The notes under the pieces are model-generated. The model saw only the letters and a program-made list of their open reading frames with translations. It searched no databases and was not told the origin of the DNA. This document shows, in pieces, positions 43,715 to 53,379 of a stretch of DNA of 64,000 bases. Numbering within the stretch: the stretch's first letter is position 1; each line of letters opens with the position of its first letter. Position numbers and translations under genes: made by a program. Origin of the DNA: an uncultured Cytophagales bacterium (GTDB lineage Bacteria; Bacteroidota; Bacteroidia; Cytophagales; Thermonemataceae); NCBI GenBank assembly GCA_937911505.1, contig CALEMF010000014.1:1-64000 (forward strand), read 5' to 3'.

Positions 43715-44155
43715 ATGAAGATTACACATATCATTGCCATTATATTGATTGCCGCTGCCATCGGCATTATCATCACTTCTATGGGTGATGCTAGCCAGTA
43801 TGTTAGCTTCAAAGAAGCCCATCAGATGGCTGCAAATGGTAATGGAGAAAAAATTCACGTAGTAGGTGAATTAAAGAAAGATGCCGCTGGTAATATCGTA
43901 GGGATGCAATACAACCCCGCACTCGACGCCAATCTATTCTCCTTCGTTTTAGTAGACGAAAAAGGCAGAGAAGAAACCGTATACTTCTACGATACAAAGC
44001 CACAAGACTTTGAGCGCTCAGAGAAGATCGTCATTATCGGTAGCGTAAAAGACAAGTACTTTGTAGCAGATAAGATTTTGATGAAGTGTCCTTCTAAATA
44101 CCAAGGACAAGAAGGAGAAATAAAAGAGGTAGAGGCAAGGCAAAAAACATCTTAG
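43715..44155 (+). CDS. ccmE: Haem chaperone CcmE, Cys (CxxxY) type
   Basis: 146 residues. One N-terminal membrane helix (THIIAIILIAAAIGIIITSM) precedes the OB-fold beta barrel (VVGELKKDAAGNIVGMQYNP, SEKIVIIGSVKDKYFVADKI). The haem-attachment site in proteobacterial CcmE is HxxxY. Here the motif is LMKCPSKYQG, so the residue in the His place is Cys125 with Tyr129 kept. Cys-type CcmE is known from some archaea and Deltaproteobacteria. It carries haem from CcmC to CcmF. It lies 17 bp after the ccmD-like gene. Confidence 0.9.
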   Translation: MKITHIIAIILIAAAIGIIITSMGDASQYVSFKEAHQMAANGNGEKIHVVGELKKDAAGNIVGMQYNPALDANLFSFVLVDEKGREETVYFYDTKPQDFERSEKIVIIGSVKDKYFVADKILMKCPSKYQGQEGEIKEVEARQKTS

Positions 44156-44233
44156 CAACACAAAGTTTTATGAGTATAATATTGACCTATGGCGCACACA
44201 TATCACCATAGGTTTTATTAAGTAAGTTTCAAT

Positions 44234-46825
44234 ATGGTTAATACACTGGTAGGAAATATAGGGCACCTTTCTATTATTTTGGCTTTTGTAAGTGCATTGA
44301 TAGTAGGTATTGGCTACTTCCTGAGTCAAAGAGCGCAACCCTTGTCAACACAGCAGAGCTGGCTTAACTTTGCGCGCATAGGTTTTGGTATACACAGCGT
44401 GGCTGTGATAAGTGTGATCGCTTCACTCTTTTATATTATCTATAATCACTTATATGAATACCATTACGCCTATGACCACTCTTCCAATAATCTGCCTGTC
44501 CATTATATGATCTCCTGCTTCTGGGAGGGACAAGAAGGTAGTTTTCTTCTCTGGATTTTCTGGAATGTATTGATTGGTGGTATACTCATTTTGACCAATA
44601 AAAAGTGGGAAGCACCCGTGATGACTATCTTTGCCGTTGTGCAGGCTTTTTTGGCTTCTATGATCTTAGGAGTAGTATTTTTCGGTAGTTTTAAAGTAGG
44701 GAGTTCTCCTTTTATTCTCACTAGCGAGGTATTGGATATTCCTGTGTATGATCCTAGTTCTCCTGCTTACAACGCTAATTTTATTCCTGCAGATGGAAAT
44801 GGCCTTAACCCACTCTTACAAAACTATTGGATGGTGATTCACCCGCCTACCCTGTTCTTAGGCTTTGCACTTACTTTAGTGCCCTTTGCTTTTGTGGTTG
44901 CTGGCTTATGGAAAAAGCAGTACACGCAATGGATTCGCCCTAATTTACCTTGGGCTTTGCTCTCAGCGGCTGTTTTAGGGTTAGGGATTTTGATGGGTGC
45001 TTATTGGGCTTATGAAACACTCAACTTTGGCGGCTATTGGAACTGGGATCCTGTGGAGAATGCTGTGTATGTGCCTTGGCTAGTACTAGTGGCCGCTATT
45101 CATACGATGGTAGCCGCCCCTAAAAGTACAGTCGCTTTAAAAACCTCCATTATTCTTACCATTGCCTCTTTCGTTCTTATTTTGTATTCAACATTTTTGA
45201 CGAGAAGCGGTATTTTAGGGAATGCCTCTGTACACTCTTTTACTGATTTAGGGCTTTCGGGTCAATTGTTATTATACCTACTCAGCTTCTTAGTCTTTGC
45301 AGTGATTTTAGCGATTATACGCTGGAAAACCTTACCTAGTTCTGATAAAGAGATGAAACTCTACAGCCAAGAATTCTGGGTATTGATAGGCGCTATGATT
45401 CTATGCCTTTCTGGCTTTCAGGTCATCAATACCACTTCCTTTCCTGTGTACAGTAAAATTGCCCAGTTCTTCAATCCTGACGCCAACTTTGCCTTACCTG
45501 CGGATCAGGTAGCACATTATACAAAATTCCAATTGTGGTTTGCGATTATCATCGCTACTTTATCTGGTATTGGACAGCTTTTCTGGTGGAACAAGCTTTC
45601 TACCCGAGAAAGGTTTATGAATAAAATCGCTACTCCTCTAGTACTGACACTAGTCGCCACTTCACTCGTGATTCTTTTTACTAAAGAGACCGATTTTATT
45701 TACATGGTCATCATCTTAGCAGCCGTATTTTCAATTTTTATGAATGGCGCTACAGTAGTGAATCTAGTAAAAAAGCAACCGAAACTTTCTGGAGGAGCTA
45801 TCACACACATAGGAGTAGCACTTATGCTATTAGGTATTCTTTACTCTGCGGGTTACTCCAAGGTCGTTTCTCTTAATACAACGACGCTTGTATTTACCTC
45901 AGATGAGGATGCACCTGAAGATTTTAACAAAGAAAACGTATTACTCTGGCTAGACGAGCCGATGCAGATGGCACAATATCGCCTTACTTACAAGGGCATG
46001 TTCATAGAAGCTGATCAGTTTCCTAGTTATATCAGGCAGAGAGACGTGGTATACACAGAAGATCCTTTTCGAGCCATTGTCCTCAAGGACGTTTACCATA
46101 ATGGGAAAAAATACTTTACTACGGGTGATACCATTGCTACACAGCCTGAAAATATTTATTACAAGGTAGAGTACAAAGATAAGAAAGGACGTATTTTCCA
46201 TCTGTTCCCACGTCTGCAAATCAATGCACAAATGGGTGAGGGAGGTTTTGCAGTTTCTCCTGACATCAAAAAGAAATTTGGTAAAGACTTGTATACACAC
46301 GTAACGATGATTTACCCTGACCCTAATGAGGGGAGACAATGGGGTGATATGGAAGAGTATACCGTCTCCTTAAAAGATACCTTCTTTTTAAATGACTATG
46401 TAGCGATCTTTGAAGGCGTTGAACCCTTGAAAAGCACACCACTGATGCAACTTTCAGAAGGAGAGATGGCTGTACAGGCGAGATTGCGTATTATGGGTAA
46501 AAATAAGGAGCACTTCGTAACACCTACTTTCTTGATTCGTCAAGAAGACGGTATGGTGGCGCGTCCGCCAGAGGTACTTCCAGAACTAGGCTTACAGCTT
46601 ACCTTCTTGAATATCAATCCGCAAACACAGGAGTTTACTTTTGGTGTCAACGCAGGACAAAAGGATTTCATTATCATGAAGGCCATTGAGAAACCGATGA
46701 TCAACCTACTTTGGATAGGTGCTATCATTATGTTGGTAGGCTTTGGTATGGCTATTAAGCGTCGTTTTGAGAGCCCTAAAAAAGTAAGAAAAAAACCTCA
46801 GCCACTTGTTGAAAATACAGCTTAG
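44234..46825 (+). CDS. ccmF: Cytochrome c haem lyase CcmF
   Basis: 863 residues, longer than the ~650 of E. coli CcmF. About fourteen membrane helices. The WWD haem-handling motif is GGYWNWDPVENAVYVPWLV (~residue 268), preceded by NYWMVIHPPTLFLGFA, whose His is a haem ligand. The C-terminal ~250 residues (after the GGAITHIGVALMLLGILYSA helix, ~520) form a large periplasmic beta-rich part and a final helix. CcmF transfers haem from CcmE to apocytochrome, here perhaps including the cytochrome at 6055. It ends the operon; a short leader of 78 bp separates it from ccmE. Confidence 0.93.
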   Translation: MVNTLVGNIGHLSIILAFVSALIVGIGYFLSQRAQPLSTQQSWLNFARIGFGIHSVAVISVIASLFYIIYNHLYEYHYAYDHSSNNLPVHYMISCFWEGQEGSFLLWIFWNVLIGGILILTNKKWEAPVMTIFAVVQAFLASMILGVVFFGSFKVGSSPFILTSEVLDIPVYDPSSPAYNANFIPADGNGLNPLLQNYWMVIHPPTLFLGFALTLVPFAFVVAGLWKKQYTQWIRPNLPWALLSAAVLGLGILMGAYWAYETLNFGGYWNWDPVENAVYVPWLVLVAAIHTMVAAPKSTVALKTSIILTIASFVLILYSTFLTRSGILGNASVHSFTDLGLSGQLLLYLLSFLVFAVILAIIRWKTLPSSDKEMKLYSQEFWVLIGAMILCLSGFQVINTTSFPVYSKIAQFFNPDANFALPADQVAHYTKFQLWFAIIIATLSGIGQLFWWNKLSTRERFMNKIATPLVLTLVATSLVILFTKETDFIYMVIILAAVFSIFMNGATVVNLVKKQPKLSGGAITHIGVALMLLGILYSAGYSKVVSLNTTTLVFTSDEDAPEDFNKENVLLWLDEPMQMAQYRLTYKGMFIEADQFPSYIRQRDVVYTEDPFRAIVLKDVYHNGKKYFTTGDTIATQPENIYYKVEYKDKKGRIFHLFPRLQINAQMGEGGFAVSPDIKKKFGKDLYTHVTMIYPDPNEGRQWGDMEEYTVSLKDTFFLNDYVAIFEGVEPLKSTPLMQLSEGEMAVQARLRIMGKNKEHFVTPTFLIRQEDGMVARPPEVLPELGLQLTFLNINPQTQEFTFGVNAGQKDFIIMKAIEKPMINLLWIGAIIMLVGFGMAIKRRFESPKKVRKKPQPLVENTA

Positions 46826-47009
46826 TAAAATTCACTTAATGGTATTTAACAACCCCTAAGTACGTTTATAGATGATTCTTCATTGTACTAATAGACGATT
46901 TATTTGAACAATACTGATATAGCGATTGAAATTTAACTACCTTTTATTTGGAGGGTACAAAAGTAAATTACTTAATTTGTGATCAAACCTCTTCATTTAC
47001 GAACAAAGT

Positions 47010-48008
47010 ATGATATACGCAAGAATAGCAGGTCTGGGTTTTTATGTACCTGAAAATGTGATAACTAATCATGACCTAGAACAACTTATGGATACCAGCG
47101 ACGAATGGATTGTAGAGCGTTCGGGTATCCGCGAAAGACGATTTTTTACAGAAGGGAAAGACACAGTAGCTTCTATGGGTGCTCGCGCTAGTGAATTAGC
47201 TTTACAACAAGCTAATCTCACACCAGAAGACATAGATTTTATTGTATTCTCTACGCTAAGCCCCGATTATAACTTTCCAGGTGCGGGCGTATTACTCCAG
47301 CGCATGCTACCTTTCAAAGAAATTGGCGCACTGGATGTACGTACACAGTGCTCTGGTTTTGTATATGGGCTTTCTATTGCCGATCAATATATTAAAACAG
47401 GGATGTATAAGAACATACTGGTAGTAGGTTCAGAAGTACAATCTAATATTATGGAGCTGAGTGATCGAGGTCGTAACTTTGCGGTACTTTTTGGGGATGG
47501 TGCGGGAGCAGTGGTCGTACAGGCAACAGAAGACCCAACACGTCGTATCCTCTCTACACATTTACACGCGCAGGGCGAGCATGCAGAAATGCTCTATTTA
47601 GAACACCCTGGAAGCCGCTTGAAAGACCGTATGTCTACTACTATTGTCGAAGAAGGGAAGCATCTTCCTCACATGGAAGGACAAGCAGTTTTTAAGCATG
47701 CAGTACGCAGATTTCCAGAAGTGATCTTAGAAGCACTTGAGGCTAACAACCTCACTATTGAAGACTTAGATATGGTGATTCCGCACCAAGCTAACTTACG
47801 TATTACCAACTATGTACAACAGAAACTAGCCTTACCTGACGACAAAATCTACAGCAATATTCAGCGATATGGTAATACAACAGCCGCCTCTATTCCTATC
47901 GCCCTTACCGAAGCTTGGCAAAATGGTAAAATCAACCAAGGGGATCTTGTTTGTTTAGCAGCTTTTGGGAGCGGTTTTACTTGGGCTTCCGCACTTTTAA
48001 GATGGTAA
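47010..48008 (+). CDS. fabH: 3-oxoacyl-ACP synthase III (KASIII)
   Basis: 332 residues. The catalytic triad is visible: Cys in DVRTQCSGFVYGL (~112), His in VIPHQANLRI (~250) and Asn in YGNTTAASIP (~281). The glycine loop GAGAVVV and the C-terminal LVCLAAFGSGFTWASAL are standard. It starts fatty acid synthesis by condensing acyl-CoA with malonyl-ACP. It has a 184-bp upstream gap that contains AT-rich promoter-like sequence and no further gene. rplS follows about 100 bp later. Confidence 0.95.
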   Translation: MIYARIAGLGFYVPENVITNHDLEQLMDTSDEWIVERSGIRERRFFTEGKDTVASMGARASELALQQANLTPEDIDFIVFSTLSPDYNFPGAGVLLQRMLPFKEIGALDVRTQCSGFVYGLSIADQYIKTGMYKNILVVGSEVQSNIMELSDRGRNFAVLFGDGAGAVVVQATEDPTRRILSTHLHAQGEHAEMLYLEHPGSRLKDRMSTTIVEEGKHLPHMEGQAVFKHAVRRFPEVILEALEANNLTIEDLDMVIPHQANLRITNYVQQKLALPDDKIYSNIQRYGNTTAASIPIALTEAWQNGKINQGDLVCLAAFGSGFTWASALLRW

Positions 48009-48053
48009 TTATATCTTTTCTCTAATAAGCGTAGATTATACGAAATAATTACT

Positions 48054-48061
48054 TATATTTG
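48054..48061 (+). promoter_or_regulatory. TAnnTTTG -7 element for rplS
   Basis: TATATTTG followed by CAG, a common Bacteroidota promoter form before ribosomal protein genes, 43 bases before the rplS start. Confidence 0.55.
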
Positions 48062-48104
48062 CAGTCCTTTTAGCTTTTTGTAAAATATTAGCCCATAGAT
48101 CATT

Positions 48105-48470
48105 ATGAACGAGTTAATCAAATTTGTAGAGACAACGCTGACTGATAAACAGCGTAGCGATATACCAGCCTTCAAAGCAGGTGATACAGTTAATGTACAC
48201 GTAAAGATAAAAGAAGGTAATAAAGAACGTGTTCAGCAGTTCCAAGGGGTGGTAATCCAACGAAAAAACCCCAACACGAATGGCGAAACCTTCACAGTAC
48301 GAAAAATATCTAATGGCGTGGGCGTGGAAAGAATTTTCCCTTTGCTTTCTCCGAGCATCGAGAAAATCGAAGTAGTTCGCCTTGGTAAAGTACGCAGAGC
48401 AAGATTATATTATTTGAGAGGCAAGCAAGGAAAAGCTGCACGTATCAAAGAGCGCATTGTAGAGAAATAG
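48105..48470 (+). CDS. rplS: 50S ribosomal protein L19
   Basis: 121 residues, family-typical. Hallmarks are [70 protein letters not shown] and [17 protein letters not shown]19 sits at the interface of the ribosomal subunits. It is monocistronic with its own promoter and a terminator at 48506. Confidence 0.97.
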   Translation: MNELIKFVETTLTDKQRSDIPAFKAGDTVNVHVKIKEGNKERVQQFQGVVIQRKNPNTNGETFTVRKISNGVGVERIFPLLSPSIEKIEVVRLGKVRRARLYYLRGKQGKAARIKERIVEK

Positions 48471-48505
48471 AAATCATAATTTTGTGTACTTACTAGCTTA
48501 GAGAG

Positions 48506-48533
48506 AAGCTGTTCTTGAAGAATGGCTTTTTTT
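48506..48533 (+). terminator. Intrinsic terminator of rplS
   Basis: AAGCTGTTCT (48506-48515) pairs with AGAATGGCTT (48519-48528) through two G-U wobbles and a 3-base loop, followed by a run of T to 48533. Confidence 0.7.
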
Positions 48534-48584
48534 GCTAGCTATCTACCCTGTGGGTTCTTTCTTATAAGGCGTATGTTGCCCTGT

Positions 48585-49061
48585 CTACTCTTTTGTAGCT
48601 TGTTCATCTGGTATAAGATAAAGGGTACTTGTTTGCCCTTCTATGGTGTAACTCAGGGTGAGCTTTTCGTTACTTACCTCCTGAATGGTAAAAGGTATTT
48701 CTGTTCCCTTTATGTTGATGGTTAAAGTATCTTCTTTAAGGTTCCACTCGCCATCCGTAATTTGATAATCAGCCACTTTTAACGAAAGCTTACTGTCTTT
48801 TTGAAAGTCAAAGTTAGCCTTTAGATAGTGGTTTTTAATTTCGTTTTCTAGCTTCTCTTTCACAGCAACAGGCGCATACTTAAGAGCTAAGTCAGCGCCA
48901 GGTACCACTTTCAAACCCATGGCAAGTGTAAACATAATAGGAGCAGGTAGCTTTACGTCATCTACCTTTCACGCACCTTGTATTTTTGCTTCTTTACTTT
49001 GTAGTACATTACAATGGGTAAGTAAGCCCAATAACAGTACAGACAACAATATCTTTTTCAT
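48585..49061 (-). pseudogene. Lipocalin-like lipoprotein interrupted by an in-frame TGA
   Basis: Read from the ATG at 49061, this gene gives a lipoprotein leader MKKILLSVLLLGLLTHC, then KEAKIQGA, then TGA (codon 31, at 48969-48971), then KVDDVKLPAP and the rest of a 158-codon frame to the stop at 48585. In lipocalin-like domains this position is nearly always the Trp of 'xGxWKV', so TGG to TGA is the obvious change. Downstream blocks (DYQITDGEWNLKEDTLTINI, TIQEVSNEKLTLSYTIEG) are intact and show no frameshift, so the break is recent or is a sequencing error. TGA is a normal stop elsewhere in this window. Internal restart at 48935 would lack a leader. Confidence 0.8.
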
Positions 49062-49074
49062 GGAATTTTATCAA

Positions 49075-49103
49075 TTGTATTAGGGCTAAAGATAGTATAT
49101 TTG
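49075..49103 (+). promoter_or_regulatory. Promoter of dapF
   Basis: TTG at 49075-49077 and TATATTTG at 49096-49103, 18 bases apart, match the Bacteroidota -33/-7 pair. The start codon is 52 bases after the -7 element. Confidence 0.55.
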
Positions 49104-49154
49104 TTATAAACACGCTACAAAGCATATTTTAAAATAATTTTTTTCAAAAATTTT

Positions 49155-49931
49155 ATGACACTTCTCTCCTTTCATAAATACCACGGTACAGGCAACGACT
49201 TCATTATGATTGACAACCGTGAGACACACTATAACCTTACACAAGAAACCATCGCAGCGATGTGCCACCGTCGTTTTGGTATAGGGGCAGATGGTCTTAT
49301 CCTACTTCAGGATGTAGCAGCATATGACTTTCAAATGGTGTATTACAACGCCAACGGCACGGAAGGTTCTATGTGTGGAAATGGGGGAAGATGTACAGTA
49401 CAGTTTGCTAAAGATTTAGGCCTCATCGATCAGCAAGCGCATTTTTTAGCCGTAGATGGGTCACACCAAGCCTCGCTTAAGGAAGGATTGATTCACCTTA
49501 AAATGCAGAATGTGAAAGAGATTGCTAGCTGCCCTGATTACTTCTTTGTAGATACAGGTTCTCCGCATTACGTGGCTTGGGTGGACGATTTACCGCAATA
49601 TGATGTGTTTAAAGAAGGAAAAGCCATCCGTAACAATGAGCACTTCAAAGAGGAAGGTACCAATGTAAACTTCATTGAAAAAGTAGATGCTCATACGCTT
49701 CAGGTACGTACCTATGAGCGAGGGGTGGAAGACGAAACCTATTCTTGTGGTACAGGGGTCACCGCTGCTGCCTTGGTGTACAGTCTACAAGATGTACCTT
49801 CTCCTATTCATATTCAAACAAAAGGGGGCAAGCTACAGGTCAGTTTCCAACAAGATAGCCCTCATGTATTTTCTGAAATATACTTGATCGGTCCGGCTCA
49901 GAAAGTATTTGAAGGTACCTACAACATTTAG
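49155..49931 (+). CDS. dapF: Diaminopimelate epimerase
   Basis: 258 residues. The two catalytic cysteines are in MCGNGGRCTVQFA (~residue 75) and SCGTGVTAAAL (~198). FHKYHGTGNDFIMID opens the protein, and TNVNFIEKV and TYERGVEDET are also conserved. It interconverts LL- and meso-diaminopimelate for lysine and peptidoglycan. It is monocistronic. An LRR protein follows after 106 bp. Confidence 0.96.
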   Translation: MTLLSFHKYHGTGNDFIMIDNRETHYNLTQETIAAMCHRRFGIGADGLILLQDVAAYDFQMVYYNANGTEGSMCGNGGRCTVQFAKDLGLIDQQAHFLAVDGSHQASLKEGLIHLKMQNVKEIASCPDYFFVDTGSPHYVAWVDDLPQYDVFKEGKAIRNNEHFKEEGTNVNFIEKVDAHTLQVRTYERGVEDETYSCGTGVTAAALVYSLQDVPSPIHIQTKGGKLQVSFQQDSPHVFSEIYLIGPAQKVFEGTYNI

Positions 49932-50037
49932 TACTTTTTAGCAAAAAATATTACATAGATAAAGTTTCTATCTATTCTGTATCACGCTAGCTGTAAGGTA
50001 TTTTGTAAATTGCTACTCTTTATAAAATACACATCCT

Positions 50038-51117
50038 ATGAGAAGCTCATTACTTGTCTTATTTTACCTCTGTATTGTACTATCTTCTTATGCACAAGAA
50101 ACACTACTAAGTAAGGAAGCACTAGCACAAAAGAAAGTATACACCTCTTTTGCTGAAGCCTCTAAAAATCCACAGGATGTCTATGTGCTTCGGCTGAGTT
50201 ATCAAAACTATGGCTTTATCTCTTCTGAAATTGCCAACTTTAGTAATCTACAAATATTAGATTTAAGCTTCAATAAGCTCAAAAAACTGCCTGCTGAGAT
50301 AAAAATGCTCAAGAACTTGCAGTACGTTTATCTTGATAGGAATCTGTTTGAGGAGTTTCCTAGAGAGTTAGTAGCACTTACTAATTTAAAAGAGCTTCAT
50401 CTTAATTATTGCCATTTGAAGCATTTACCACCTTCTGTAGGTAACTTGAAGCAACTCCAAGAACTCTCCCTTTACGGGAATGAAATACAAGACTTACCTT
50501 CACAAATAGGGAGTCTCGTTCACCTAAAATATTTGGATCTTACTCATAATAGCATTAGTAAGCTTCCAGAAGAGATTTGGACCTTATATAACTTAGAACG
50601 ACTCTATTTAAGCGGTAATAGCCTTAGTGGTACAATGGAGCGTATTAGTGAGCTGGAACAACTACAAGAGCTCCGCATTAACAATAACTGGCTCGTAGAT
50701 TACGAAGCCCTTTGCCAAGCGCTGGCGAAAATTTCTACTTTTAAAAGATTGAGCTTAGGTACTAATAATCTTATGGTTATTCCTGAAACACTTGCTAATA
50801 TTAATACTCTCGAAGAGCTTTACTTAAGTGGTAACCCTAAACTAGATTTCGCACAAGTTTTTCAAGTATTAGGTCAATTACCTCAATTGGAGGAGCTCAA
50901 TTTATCGCTTAGCCAAATTAATACGTTACCTTCTGAGATCAGCTATTTGAAAGGCCTAAAAAAGCTCAACTTGGGTGTCAATCAGCTACAAACTCTGCCT
51001 GCTCAGATGTCTTCGATGACTACGCTTGAGCGCATCGACCTTACCTCTAATCAGTTTTCAGAAGAGATGAAAGGGAAGGCGCAGGAAATACTTCCACAAG
51101 CCCTTATTATCTTTTAA
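50038..51117 (+). CDS. Secreted leucine-rich repeat protein
   Basis: 359 residues with a signal peptide (LVLFYLCIVLSSYAQE). After a short lead there are about eleven LRR units of 23 residues, such as LQILDLSFNKLKKLPAEIKM and LKYLDLTHNSISKLPEEIWT. The pattern is LxxLxLxxNxLxxLPxxI, the bacterial 'SDS22/ROCO-like' form. One unit near residue 215 is degenerate (ALCQALAKISTFKRLSLG). It probably acts as a periplasmic or surface binding protein; no sorting domain or lipobox is visible. Confidence 0.88.
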   Translation: MRSSLLVLFYLCIVLSSYAQETLLSKEALAQKKVYTSFAEASKNPQDVYVLRLSYQNYGFISSEIANFSNLQILDLSFNKLKKLPAEIKMLKNLQYVYLDRNLFEEFPRELVALTNLKELHLNYCHLKHLPPSVGNLKQLQELSLYGNEIQDLPSQIGSLVHLKYLDLTHNSISKLPEEIWTLYNLERLYLSGNSLSGTMERISELEQLQELRINNNWLVDYEALCQALAKISTFKRLSLGTNNLMVIPETLANINTLEELYLSGNPKLDFAQVFQVLGQLPQLEELNLSLSQINTLPSEISYLKGLKKLNLGVNQLQTLPAQMSSMTTLERIDLTSNQFSEEMKGKAQEILPQALIIF

Positions 51118-51150
51118 ATGATTGTTTTCTTTGGCTTTCTTTACTAAGCT

Positions 51151-52737
51151 TTATAAAGGTATGTTACCGTGTTTCTTCTTAGGTAATTGCATCGCTTTAT
51201 TCTCTAGCATCTGAAAGGCTTTTATGAGCTTCTCCCTTGTAATAGAGGGCATAATAACTTCGTCTATGTAGCCACGATGAGCAGCGCGATAAGGATTGGC
51301 AAACTTCCCTTCATATTCTTCTACCTTTTCTTGTAGTTTCTCCTCTGGATGTTCTGCCTCTGCAATCTCCTTACGGAAAATAATTTCAGCCGCCCCTTTT
51401 GCACCCATTACAGCGATTTCTGCTGTAGGCCAAGCAAAGTTCATATCTGCCCCAATGTGTTTAGAGTTCATCACATCATAAGCACCACCATACGCCTTAC
51501 GGGTAATAACTGTAATACGGGGAACAGTGGCCTCACAGAAGGCATACAGTAATTTTGCCCCATGGGTAATAATGCCGTGCCACTCTTGGTCTGTACCAGG
51601 TAAGAAGCCAGGTACGTCTTCAAAAACAAGTAGTGGTATATTGAAGGCATCGCAAAAGCGTACAAAGCGTGCCGCTTTAGTACTAGCGTTGATATCTAAC
51701 ACCCCCGCTAATACAGCAGGTTGATTTCCTACAATGCCGATGCTTCTTCCCGCCAAATGGGCAAAGCCTACCACGATATTTCCAGCGTAATTTTGGTGTA
51801 CCTCAAAGAAGGAATCTTCATCTACTACCTGTGTAATAACCTCCCGCATATCGTAAGGCTGGTTGGGATTATCAGGAATGAGTTCATCTAGCTGAGAGCG
51901 GAGTTCTTCTTGTACTTCGTAGGCTTTTTGAGGGGTAAGGTCCTCACAGTTTTGCGGAATATACCCTAGCAATTTTTTAATATTCTCTATACATACCACC
52001 TCGTTCGCACAAGAAAAATGGGTGACACCACTTTTACTACTGTGTGTGCTGGCGCCTCCTAGTTCCTCGGAGGTTACCTCTTCATGAGTTACCGTTTTTA
52101 CTACATTAGGACCTGTTACAAACATGTAAGAGGTATTTTCTACCATCATAATAAAGTCTGTAATGGCAGGCGAATACACCGCCCCACCAGCACACGGACC
52201 CATAATGGCAGATATTTGAGGGATTACGCCTGAGGCTAACGTATTTCTATAGAATATATCGGCATAACCTGCCAAAGAAACCACTCCTTCTTGGATACGT
52301 GCGCCGCCAGAGTCATTTAAGCCAATAATGGGTGCCCCATTCTTTAGCGCTAAGTCCATCACTTTGCATATTTTCTCTGCATAGGTTTCGGATAGAGAAC
52401 CACCAAATATGGTGAAGTCTTGTGAAAACACGTATACTAAACGACCATTAATAGTACCATAGCCTGTTACTACCCCATCTCCTAGATAGTGCTGTTTGTC
52501 TAAACCAAAATCTTTACACCGATGCATCACAAATTTACCTATCTCTTCAAAAGAGCCTTCGTCTAGTAGCAAGTCGATTCTTTCACGAGCGGTTAGTTTC
52601 CCTTTTTTGTGCTGTGCCGCAATACGTGCTTCTCCTCCCCCTTGTAAAGCCTCTTCGTTTTTTATGGCCAGTACTTCGTATTTTTCTGCTTTTGTCTTAC
52701 CAGACATATCTTTACCGGTTTTTTCAGTAGTAGACAT
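51151..52737 (-). CDS. Acyl-CoA carboxylase beta (carboxyltransferase) subunit, PccB-like
   Basis: 528 residues from the ATG at 52737; a longer frame to 52839 adds an unlikely hydrophobic N-terminus. The carboxyltransferase domains show [75 protein letters not shown], and in the second half [20 protein letters not shown] and [12 protein letters not shown]. It most likely carboxylates propionyl-CoA or a related substrate with a separate biotin subunit, which is not adjacent. It could also be a methylmalonyl-CoA decarboxylase subunit. The next gene upstream on the same strand is a YcxB-like protein. Confidence 0.92.
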   Translation of the reverse strand: MSTTEKTGKDMSGKTKAEKYEVLAIKNEEALQGGGEARIAAQHKKGKLTARERIDLLLDEGSFEEIGKFVMHRCKDFGLDKQHYLGDGVVTGYGTINGRLVYVFSQDFTIFGGSLSETYAEKICKVMDLALKNGAPIIGLNDSGGARIQEGVVSLAGYADIFYRNTLASGVIPQISAIMGPCAGGAVYSPAITDFIMMVENTSYMFVTGPNVVKTVTHEEVTSEELGGASTHSSKSGVTHFSCANEVVCIENIKKLLGYIPQNCEDLTPQKAYEVQEELRSQLDELIPDNPNQPYDMREVITQVVDEDSFFEVHQNYAGNIVVGFAHLAGRSIGIVGNQPAVLAGVLDINASTKAARFVRFCDAFNIPLLVFEDVPGFLPGTDQEWHGIITHGAKLLYAFCEATVPRITVITRKAYGGAYDVMNSKHIGADMNFAWPTAEIAVMGAKGAAEIIFRKEIAEAEHPEEKLQEKVEEYEGKFANPYRAAHRGYIDEVIMPSITREKLIKAFQMLENKAMQLPKKKHGNIPL

Positions 52738-52845
52738 AGATGATTTGCTTTGATGAAAATATATGAACGCTAAAGATAGGAATATTTTATAATTATTGAA
52801 GAAAGGCGCTTTTAGTAAAGACGATCGCCGTCGCTCCATTAAAAG

Positions 52846-53334
52846 CTACGATAAATAATTTTTCCGTTTCAGGATGGTTTCTAGAAAGCGAATGTCACTC
52901 TCGGTATTGAATATTTTGAAAGGAAGGTGGATGTACTGTGCCTTAGAGAGCTTCAGCGTGAAAGCATTTTTGGTTTTTTCAGCAGACTTGATCATATCCC
53001 ACTTGATGACCATTCCTTCCTTAGCACTTTTTTTAATAAGGATTTGCGGACTACTGATTTCATAAAAGAGTTTCTCGAACATTACTTGGTTTTGTGGTAG
53101 CTGGGGAACTCCTACGAATTGTATGTACCAAAAGAGAAAATAAAGCAACACACCTACAGGCGCTAGGCTATAAATCCAGGTATTTTCATATGCCAGATTG
53201 ACAAGCAGATTAATGATGATAATCCCTACAAAAATTACGACAGGAAGCCACCACTGTTCTTTAAGTACATGCCGCATACCAATCTTTCGATACGTTTTAG
53301 CGTCTAGTTTGTATTTCTTGGTTTTTACAATCAT
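52846..53334 (-). CDS. YcxB-like membrane protein
   Basis: 162 residues. Two membrane helices at ~30-50 and ~56-78 (WLPVVIFVGIIIINLLVNLA and IYSLAPVGVLLYFLFWYI) precede a small soluble domain. This domain has ISSPQILIKKSAKEGMVIKW, then KSAEKTKNAFTLKLS and a final LPFKIFNTESDIRFLETI, which matches YcxB-like C-terminal proteins. The function of the family is unknown. It lies 45 bp downstream of nadC and may be co-transcribed with it. Confidence 0.75.
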   Translation of the reverse strand: MIVKTKKYKLDAKTYRKIGMRHVLKEQWWLPVVIFVGIIIINLLVNLAYENTWIYSLAPVGVLLYFLFWYIQFVGVPQLPQNQVMFEKLFYEISSPQILIKKSAKEGMVIKWDMIKSAEKTKNAFTLKLSKAQYIHLPFKIFNTESDIRFLETILKRKNYLS

Positions 53335-53379
53335 AATGGTTTAAGGTATTTGATAACTTCTATATAAAATTTAGTATTA

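Noticed and set aside
48969..48971. TGA read as a sense codon (Trp or selenocysteine)
   Set aside because: TGA ends other genes here, for example ccmC at 43473, so recoding of the whole genome is excluded, and there is no Cys/Sec context or obvious SECIS-like structure.
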